The notes beneath the pieces are model-generated. The model worked only from the letters and a program-made list of their open reading frames with translations. It did not search any database and had not been told where the DNA came from. DNA of 64,000 nucleotides from Tetrahymena thermophila SB210. Lineage: Eukaryota > Ciliophora > Oligohymenophorea > Hymenostomatida > Tetrahymenidae. A program made the translations under genes and the position numbers. Positions 55,301-64,000 of this stretch are shown here, one piece after another. Location: positions 372,001 to 436,000 of the forward strand of contig NW_002476454.1 in NCBI RefSeq assembly GCF_000189635.1, written 5' to 3'. Numbering within the stretch: the first letter of the stretch is position 1; every line of letters begins with the position of its first letter.

Positions 55301-58300
55301 ATTTTGTTAAATTCGGGATATATTTCTTCTATTTAATTTGTTTCAATTTAATTAAAGATTTAGGCCAAATTTGGGCCTTAAATACCTGCTATCACAAAGT
55401 AAAGGTATGTTGTAGCTAATCATAATATCTTATATATCAAAGATTAATTAAATTAGATTAACCTTTAGCTTATTGATTCATCACTAAATATTGATAATAC
55501 ATTATAAAATTAGAATGGCTTACCTTAAGTCTCTTAAATTTAATTCTTTTTTGATGGGATAAATAATTTGATATTCAACTCATTAGTGATAGATAATATG
55601 GTAGCCTAAATGTAAGAAAACTATTCAATTATTCGTATATTTAATGTTTAAAAATTCTAAATAACCAATTCATCTCTAACAAATATTGTTTTGAGCTAAG
55701 TTTATCTTTTGTCAATAGAAAATACAAATTCTTTATTGAGTAATTTAACAATATTTAATTTAAATATGACTGCAATAAATAATGATATTACTTTAGGAAA
55801 AAATAATAGTACCACAATTTTAAGGAATATTTAAAGTAAAGAGTCTGATGATAATTTAATTATTTAAGATTAATAATAAATTCAATATTTTATTGATAAT
55901 CAGTACTAATATCTAATTCCTAGTGTTAAAGCAAATTTAAATGAAAATTATAGAAAATTAAAATCAACAACTCCAAATATTAATAACACTAACTTGCTAT
56001 TGAAGAAACCAAGCTGGTATACATCACCAATCGTAGCATAATAAAAAACACAGCTTTAGATTAATTAAATGAATGCAACAAATGTTAATTGTAGCAATCT
56101 ATGTTTTGGTGGACTGCTTTTAAATTTATTTTCAAATATAACAGTTTAGCAATCAAATTTTACAAATATTCATTCTTTCTTAGGAGGTGCGATAGGAGCA
56201 ACAAACTCATTTTAGATTTTGACAATTAAAAAAACTAATTTTAATTAATGCAAAGCAGACTGGGTAGGAGGAACTATCTACTTAGATGACTCTTAAACTG
56301 AAGAAGAAGGAAAACTTTATACCCCATAATTTTACCTTTAAAATGTTAATTTTACAGGATCATCAGCTATATAAGGAGGTGCCCTCTTTTTAGTAGATAG
56401 CACAAGTATGTAAAACATATATACTAAGGTATCAAATATTGCTTTTGTGAATAACACTGCTGAGTATGGTGCTTGTTTGAGATATTAAGGGACATCAAGC
56501 TAATCTATTCAACAATTCTTAGCCAACTCAATTTTTATAAATAATAAAGCAATTAATAATGGAGATAAATTACTGTCATATCCTTCATATTTAGTGATGA
56601 GATTGGATAATTCCACATATTATTGTTCTGATTAAAAAACTTCCTGCATAATTCAAGATATAAAAAGCGGGGATAAATATCCTGGAATAATTTACTTTTA
56701 TGCTGTAACTGAAAATCTTGATATAATTAACTTGCAAAGTCTCTATTAAGCAAACGATTAAAGCAATATAATAAATTATACTGTAACTCTTGTTGGCAGT
56801 GACAAAGTTGATATCACTGGAAAAGACACTGCCAGCTATGATCCTAAAACTAATAGCTTTTAATTTGATGAATTGATTTTAACTTCTTTACCAAATACCA
56901 CTTAAGCAGTCACAGTATTTTATTAATAATTTTATTATTTTCTAAATAAATATTTTGTTTTTTTAATAATAATATATTTTCCTTTTTATTTAGGTTACAA
57001 CAAATGCAATATAAGTTGCATAGAATGGTCAATATTCATATTCTTATTCATTTACGCTTTATCTGAATTTTAGAGGTTGTCTAGAAGGTGAGATTTACTA
57101 ATCTTAGGCTTTATCTAATTTGTATAGTTGCTATACTTGTAAAGAAGGTTATTACAGTCTTGTTTAACCATAAAAAGGTGTAACAAGTTGTATTCCCTGC
57201 CCTATTGATGGTGGTGTTGTTTGCTAAGGAGGTAATACTATATAAGTAAATTAGGGGTATTGGAGAAGCTAAAATGTATTAGAATTAGAGTATAGTTAAT
57301 GTAAAATAAACCCACAAGCTTGCATAGGAGGTTATTCATATGGTAATTTTATAAAAAAATGAAAATTAATTAATTAATAATAAATATTGAAATAGGAAAT
57401 TAATTATGCTAAATTGGATATATTGGTCCTTAATGCGAAACATGTGATGATTCATAGAGTTATGTCAAATCTAATATTTATTGCTAGCTATGTCCAGAAT
57501 ATCGACTTAATTTGACATTTACATCCTTATTAATACTCTCATATATTTTATACTCGATAATTTTAGTCTTCATTTTAATGCACTCAATGTTAAAAAAAAT
57601 ATTAATAAGGAATATCCATCAAACGATGAATAAATTTATAAAGCTAAACTAAAAAGTTAATAGAGATCTTTATAAATTTATTAAAGTTGAATAAGGTGAT
57701 GAGGTTTCAAACTGTATTAAAATCATCCTACATCACTTCTAAATTATGATTGTAATCAAGTCATTTGATTTTTATTTCCCTAAGTTTTTAGAGGATGCAA
57801 TCTCAATATCAGGCTCTCCACCTGACACAATGATTTAATCATTTTCTTGTTTGCTTTATCCTTTATCAAAAAGTTTAGGTATATCAAATGCTTACTCAAA
57901 AGTTCTGGCTATGTTTTTACTTTACATATTTGTTAATTTAATAATGTATTACTTCTCAATTAAAGTAAAATAAATAATTTTCTTGTGAATTTTTATTTTA
58001 AATAGATTATAATTTATTCTCAAAAGGTTTTTAGAAATAATTAGAAGAGGTAGCTTTACTTTAACAGCACAAGCATGTTAGTGAACTTAAATCTATTTTA
58101 GCCTACCTTGTTTTTAATATCAATTGATCTTATAACATGTAGATAAATTATAAATGGTTAATACTTAAAAGGTGATCTTAGAGTAGAATGTAACAGTTCT
58201 ACATACTAAAAAGGAATTTTCATAGTTATTCCTATTATGGTTATTATGAACTTAATATTGCCATTTTTCATTTATTATAGAATAAATTATCATAAGAAAA

Positions 58301-59972
58301 TTGGTTAGCATCATTAATACTCTTATCAAATTGGCCACTATAAGAAAATTACATTTTATTGGGAATTAGTGAAATCTATCATGAAGCTTCTTATTTACAC
58401 ATGTGCATCTGTTTTCTATGATTACCCTACTAACAGAGCAGTATTTGTAAGAAACCTTTACTACTTTAGAAAAAATTTTATTCTTTTAATTTAAAATGTT
58501 TAAGCTTATTTATATTTTTTTTTAAATAGATAATATTTGTTCTTATAGTATATTTCTTACTTTAAAATCGTATGAGCCCATATAGAGTAGAAATGATGGG
58601 TAGAATGGATAATGAAAGTACTATAATAGGATGGATTTCATTGTTGATGGTTATACTTATAGTTGAAAATAGAAATTAATATTATACAACTATAGTATCC
58701 TTTTCTGTACTGATTGCAGTAAATGTTGCATTTTTCATTCTAGTATTAGCAAGATTGATCAAAAGTTCTTACTTTTTTAGAAATTTTATGGTGAGGGCAA
58801 GGCTTACATTTACAAGAATTAAAATTTTTAAAAAGTTAATACCTAAGTAATTGTTAAGGAAAATATATGTTGATTACCTATGTTAACGTATTTAACTTAA
58901 AATGCAAAAAGAAAGTAGGGCTCGCTCTATAGCCAATAGCCTTCTAGGGTTCTCAAATATAAGCAAATAATCCAAATAAAAATATATTATACAAGCTTAA
59001 AAGCCATCAGTCATAAGCTATTCAATAGACACAACCTATTCATAAAATGTATCATAAAATATGAAATAATGTTTAATAGAGCTTGAAGATTTATCAACAA
59101 ATACTAATTAAAATATAATGACAGAAAATGATTTGAATCAATAGCCAAATAATTCGATAAGCTTATAAATTAATGAAACTTAACCTCAATAAGTTATATA
59201 AATATAATCCTAAAATAGCTAAAAATATATTGAAGTTAGAAATTTAAATATTGTAAATTAAAGTGAATAGAACCAAGAAATTTAAGATCAATAAGATGTT
59301 TTCAATTAATTTAGTTTATCTAATAGACTTGAAAGAAATGAAATATAAATAGAAAAACCTTCTTACAGAGATAGCGAGTATATAGCTAGAGCAGAAATTC
59401 TTTCTTTTGATTCACTAAATGAAAACATGAGTGCTGATATAGAAGCAAATAGAAAATCATCAGTTTCTTCTAAATCTAAATCGTTTTCTCCTTTAATTGA
59501 GGGTTTTAACAAATCGTTCCCCTTTATATAGAATTAAGTAAGCTTAGATTTAGCTATAAAAAATAAAAAAATAATCAAATATAATCCATCTTCTGATTAA
59601 GTTGATTAAAAACCAATTTAATTAATAGAACTAACAAATATAGATAAAATTGATGATAAAGATGGAATTTAAAATTTGGCTAAACTTTAATAAAGTTAAG
59701 TTAGAAAACACAAAAGGTCATTTAGTCAAAATTCAATTTCAGAAGATAACTCAGGAAAATATATTATTTAAAATTAAAATCAAATTTAGAATAATTAGTA
59801 AGATTAAAAGAACTCTAAAATTAACTCTTCAAACGATATTGAGATTTCATAAAAGAATAAAAAAATAAAATCAAAAAAAAATAAAAATTTAATTGAAAAA
59901 ATCAAAGATGAAAAAGGGGAAAATAAAGACTTTTAATGCACAACAGGGATGATTGATAATGATTAATTATGA
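43307..59972 (+). CDS. Giant cysteine-rich multi-pass surface protein
   Basis: A 16.7 kb gene. The ATG at 43307 opens a signal peptide (MIGIYTCINLFLVILQIKS), followed by a 175-base intron (43368-43542). From 43543 to about 52560 short exons encode furin-like/growth-factor-receptor Cys repeats (CxxC..C.TC pattern, such as CDNNCETCYG and CLECTG..SCSKCADGYY), separated by introns of about 50-70 bases. One large exon (52401-56914) then encodes a propeller-like segment (SDDMVKLWIITMGK) and a beta-helix-like segment with GGA motifs (FLGGAIGATNSF, IQGGALFLVDS, FVNNTAEYGACL). After intron 56915-56993 comes a second Cys cluster (CYTCKEGYYSL, CIPCP, GYIGPQCETCD), then about 7-9 membrane helices and a Gln/Ser/Asn-rich cytoplasmic tail ending TGA at 59970-59972. 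Ciliate genomes carry large families of such proteins, of unknown function. Treating it as one gene, not two, rests on continuous repeats without a new signal peptide. Confidence 0.75.
44211..46570 (+). repeat. Four tandem units of about 620 bases inside the giant gene
   Basis: Units start at 44211, 44830, 45446 and 46067, spacing 619, 616 and 621 bases, the fourth ending near 46570. Each begins with the same phrase encoding CSDNCLECTGQ (third unit CSDQCLECTGQ) and repeats the same three short exons with the introns between them: a CSDNC exon, a DNGKC..CGD..GVC exon and a NCQNCDKSC exon. Units 1 and 2 look nearly identical even in introns; units 3 and 4 diverge more. That means recent duplication of genomic blocks, not ancient exon repeats. 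Confidence 0.9.
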
Positions 59973-60710
59973 AATCGTTAGTTTTTTCAATAAATATATA
60001 AATTTGTATTCATAAACAAATTATAAATAATTATTATTTAATAAACATAATGAAATATTTAAATATTTTTTGTAAAATATCACTAATAACAAAACTTGAC
60101 TATTTTTATATATGCTTTCACTTTTATTATTTTATTTATTGGTGGGAATGCCAAAATTAAGGTATATTTACTTATGTCTATTATGATGTATTTTGTAAAG
60201 ATTCTGTAGATTTGTTAAATGATAATAAGGATTCAGATCTTTACTTTATTTATATTGAATTTATGGTCTTAGATGAGCAAAATAATCCTAAATCTATATA
60301 ATTTGAATTACTTTACTCTCTAAAGGTTTAAGCTGTGCTTACACAATATCGATCAATCATATTATTTTATGTACTTTAACTTGTAAAGTGAGAATTAGGT
60401 ATGCTTTAAATTTTTGTATTATCATTTCTTGATAAATGTTTGCTTATCAAAAGATAATCTATTATATTTACTCTCCATCTCTCAAAATATTTCACTAATT
60501 AAGCTAATTTTTATCTTTACTCTTTTCTGTTTAAAATTTTTCTGAGCAAGTTATTAATTTTACTCTATTTCTGTTTTTTATTTAAAAAAAAAATTAATTT
60601 ATTAATATTTTAAGATTGTAAAGATTACATTTAACTAAATTAAAAAGGCACGGTCATTTAATTTGTTTAGGAAAATAGACTAATTTTGTTATACTTTTCG
60701 AATAAAAATT
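59973..60710. other. Convergent intergenic spacer
   Basis: About 740 AT-rich bases between the 3' ends of the giant gene and the minus-strand gene at 60711. Frames in it are short and low-complexity. No gene recognised. Confidence 0.45.
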
Positions 60711-62364
60711 TCATTTAGCTTAAAGCTTAGTTAGATTATTCCAGTCAACTTTTAAATTATCTTCTTTGGTTTTGAAATTACTTAATTCCATTTTGAAAAA
60801 TAAAATTAAGTTGTTTTGATTAGCTTTTTTTGTAGCAGCTTGAAAACTTTTGAAATAAAAAAATTTTTAAAGAATTTTAACATTTTATAAAATTAAATTT
60901 ACACATTTATTTTTATTATATACTTAGTATTATTTTAGAATCTGAGCTACATTTTTATTTATTTGAATCAAATAGTCTTTTCTTCACTTCCTATAAATCT
61001 GAACAATCTGCTTATTACTGACTAAAAATGCTATATTTTATTTTTTATTACTTTAATTTTTATAAATATCATTTTTATATTTACTTTTAATTTGTATTAT
61101 CATGATGATGTATCACAGAAGATTTATTACACTTTTCAGTAGGCATAACAATCTCTACTTCTACAAACTATTGTGAATTTGTTTTAAATTTCCTAGATTT
61201 ATAAAACTATTCTTTGTGTTTAATAAGACCATACTTAGATTACTATGTATCTTAATGTGGGTCAAATTCAATAATACTATCATTATTTTATTTTATTTAA
61301 CCTAGCTAATAGTTTTTTGAATCTGATATTTTTTAATAACAAAGTTAATTTCCTATTTTAAGAAAATTATTTTTATGAGCTAAATTGTAATAATTTGCTC
61401 CTTCATTTTCTTTATTTTCAATGTTATGTTTTGAGTTTGACTCTAGTTACCTGTCAAAAATAACATTCTTGCTATTCAATTTTTAGCTTTAAAATTAAAA
61501 GTCCTCTTACTCATTACTTATTCTGGCATTATCTAAAATTTCTTTTGTATCATTCAAGCTTTTTATTAACAGTTGATTTTAATAACTAATTTATTCATTC
61601 TTCTAATAACTTTTCTTTAATATTTTTATTTTATCATAAGTATATTGTAGCTCTTCATTTGGTTATCTATTATCTTTTATAGCTATTTAACTTTATTTTT
61701 GCTACTAACTATTATAGATATTAATCTTTTTATTCTGTTTGTTTGGCAATTGATCGAAGTAGTAATTTTAATTATCTTGAGACTATTAATATTATCTCAA
61801 ATTTTATACAGTCACTTAAGATTCTTTTATTGTATTTATTTTTTTATTGCTTCTACTCCTACTATAAGAATGCTTATAAAACTAATATTTAGGAGAATTA
61901 TTTTTAAGCTCTATTTCATTCTAGCTTTATTAATGAAGGCTTTTAGAACAGCGTAAACTTCTTTATGAATTTATTTAACTGTTCATCAGTTCTTATCTAG
62001 AATTTTTCAAAGAATATCCTGTATTTGATAGAGTAAAAGTATTCCCAAAATCTCTATTTTTTTTAGCTTAATGAAATATTGCATTGAGTTCATTATCAAT
62101 ATAACTATTTTAATTTAAGCTTTAATCTTAATACTATCTTTATTACATAATTGAGCAGTTTTAACTGACTTAACTAATTTATGAATTGTTAAATTCATCT
62201 TCCTCTTAAAATTTAATTTTTTGTTTCGAAATGAGAATAGGAGAGTAATTATCTAAAATATGTAGATGGTTTTATTTTTTTTATATTTCTTCAATAATGC
62301 AAGAATATTTTTCAACTAAACTTTTTTGAGAAAGCTCATTAGAAATTCCTCTATTTTTGTACAT
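60711..62364 (-). CDS. Unidentified Asn/Gln/Lys-rich protein
   Basis: Three exons (62364-61085, 61030-60924, 60838-60711) with introns of 54 and 85 bases sum to exactly 505 codons ending in TGA. The protein is hydrophilic and rich in Asn, Gln, Lys and Ser. It has short amphipathic stretches (ELSQKSLVEKYSCIIEEIQ, then a coiled-coil-like LQYTYDKIKILKK) and ends MELSNFKTKEDNLKVDWNNL. There is no membrane segment or known motif, and I do not recognise it. The reading frame remains open upstream of the chosen ATG (62364), so the start could lie further out. The next gene to the right starts divergently only 297 bases away. Confidence 0.65.
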
Positions 62365-62661
62365 TTTTCTAAATATTATAAATTAATTATTTTATTCTAG
62401 TATTCTAATTTCTTTAATATTTCTAAAAAATTTGATTTTTGATATTTTTGTTTATTTCAAAAATTAACGATAAAATTTAGCTTTTTTTTTTTTGAAGAGT
62501 TATCCTGTTGTTAAATGTGTTGATTATTTCTTAATTACTATTAAACATAATTATTTAATATTTGATTGATTTAACTATAAAAAATTTTTTTTACTTAAAC
62601 AAATAACATCAATCATTCAATAATTTAAAGTAAATATAAAATAAAATCGTATTTTTTGGAT

Positions 62662-64000
62662 ATGCACTAAAATTTTAATAGGTAATAAGAAGCTAAAGAA
62701 AGAAATGGGGTTAATTCTTAGTCTTTAAATTCGCGTTAACCTCAAAAATAACTTAGTTTAAATCAAACTACGATTAATTAATAGTAAATAAATATGCTAA
62801 AAAAACCTGATACATTTTAATCTAAGAATGTTATGACTTTTAATGATTTTCAGAAACACATATAGAATTTAAATTATGTAAATTAAGTATCACAACAATG
62901 TTAAGCCAGTTCTACAAGGTCAAATTAAGAAGAAAGAAGTGGTTACATGCAATATAATCAGCCTCTATCGAACCAAAGCAAATAAAACATCTAACATTTT
63001 TCATAAAATTAAATAGATTAAAAATAAGGGAAATCATTTAACAATAGCTATTTGTAAGAAGAATAAAAGGTTTTTTCAAATACATAAAATAATATATAAT
63101 AAAGAAGCTAAAAAAATTGCCCTCTTCCACCTAGTTAAACTTCTATTTAATAAGATTAGAGCAATAAAAAAAAGAATACTTAAAGTTAAAGTATATCAAA
63201 TTTAGTTAGAAATAACCTCCTTTTAAAAAATAGTGCTTAGAGTGAATAACAAATAGAGTAAAGTAATTATAATTACTCAAAAAATACAAATCTAGTGAAT
63301 AATTAGTAGTAGTAAATTAATTCTTAATCAGCATCTTACTTAAGCAACAAGCAATATACAAATTAGCAAGAATAATAAAGGTATTAATAATAGCAAGTAT
63401 CAAATAGATGGCTATTTACTAATCAAAACTAAGCAAATAACTAGAATCAAAATAATGAAAAGAACTAATAACCAGTATCTAATAATATAGATCTTTAAAA
63501 TTTTCAAACTAATACTATGCTTGGTTGTAAGTTAGCCTCTAATTAATAATCCTTCTAAAATACTCCAAGGGATAAAATTTAACTACCTCAATAAAATTAA
63601 AAAAATAGCTATTTAGACTTCGAGTCAAGTTAATAGTAAACATCTAAAAATTAAGCAAGCCAATATATGACTAAAAATACATAATTTATAAAAAATAAAG
63701 AACCTTAGACATTTCAATCCATATTGCAGTAGTAACAAAATCACACTTAAAACTCTTAAAGTAACTAACAAAGCTTTCAAAACGGAGTTTAATTAAATAA
63801 CTTTCCATAAACAAACGAATTAGATCTAGCAGCTGAAACACCAAAGTAAAAATTTTTTACAAAAATATAATACGACAATAATAACTACAACAAAAATAAT
63901 AAGTCAACTGATAACATCTCAACCAATAGTTTGTTAAAAAGAAATAGTGATAAGAAAAATAATTTGAGAAATGTGACTCCTCCAGATTCAACTATTAGAT
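62662..64000 (+). CDS. Gln-rich low-complexity protein, 5' part
   Basis: An open frame from ATG 62662 to the window edge (446 codons, no TGA), in a composition where chance frames this long are unlikely. The product (start MHQNFNRQQEAKERNG) is dominated by Gln, Asn and Ser, with runs such as NNQQQQINSQ and QQEQQRYQQQQ encoded mostly by TAA and TAG. No folded domain is visible yet; one may follow beyond the edge, as Gln-rich N-termini often precede kinase or other catalytic domains in ciliates. No intron was needed. Confidence 0.6.

Noticed and set aside
61699-61956. Hydrophobic plus-strand frame that looks like a membrane protein
   Set aside because: It is the reverse complement of the Asn/Gln/Lys-rich coding exon of the minus-strand gene; Lys and Asn codons read backwards give Phe, Leu and Ile.

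Overview
The window reads as macronuclear chromosome of an oligohymenophorean ciliate, most like Tetrahymena. It is very AT-rich (my impression is about 80% A+T). TAA and TAG fall at conserved glutamine positions inside recognisable proteins, and only TGA ends genes. Genes are split by AT-rich GT..AG introns, mostly 50-320 bases, with GTAA-like donors and TAG/AAG acceptors. I assembled exons by eye. Where I could test them, exon lengths summed to whole codons ending in TGA: kinase 883 codons, transporter 602, coiled-coil protein 1201, the gene at 60711-62364 505, and the DPM2-like gene 91. I saw no tRNA, rRNA, transposon body, CRISPR array, telomere repeat or chromosome-breakage sequence.

Layout. 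1-368: 3' end of a helix-turn-helix protein gene. 369-2441: empty AT-rich DNA. 2442-3080: Mpv17/PMP22 membrane protein. 3798-8491 (minus strand): an unidentified gene, a two-EF-hand protein and an amino acid transporter. 9283-12598: AGC-type protein kinase with a long Asn/Gln-rich tail. 13195-24073 (minus): inositol trisphosphate receptor-like calcium release channel with about 25 introns. 24756-27773 (minus): DZIP1-like ciliary zinc-finger protein, head to head with a kinesin gene at 28630-32882. 33486-33878: DPM2-like subunit of dolichol-phosphate-mannose synthase. 34102-35625 (minus): unidentified protein. 35847-36401: Alba-domain protein. 37007-40785: 1200-residue coiled-coil protein. 42085-42702: typical 2-Cys peroxiredoxin. 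43307-59972: one giant cysteine-rich multi-pass surface protein gene. 60711-62364 (minus): unidentified Asn/Gln-rich protein. 62662 to the right edge: 5' part of a Gln-rich protein gene.

The genes do not form an operon and are individually spaced, as is usual in ciliates. Two functional threads stand out. One is calcium signalling: the release channel and the EF-hand protein, with an AGC kinase nearby. The other is cilium biology: DZIP1 and kinesin sharing one divergent intergenic region. The most unusual locus is the 16.7 kb gene. It appears to join a signal peptide, dozens of furin-like Cys-rich repeats, a propeller-like segment, a GGA-type beta-helix segment, a second Cys cluster and a multi-pass membrane domain. 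Four tandem units of about 620 bases, each carrying exons and introns together, lie near its start.

I did not find a defence island or an obviously new enzymatic system. The giant gene and the unidentified genes at 3798-4765, 34102-35625 and 60711-62364 are the best places to look for something undescribed.
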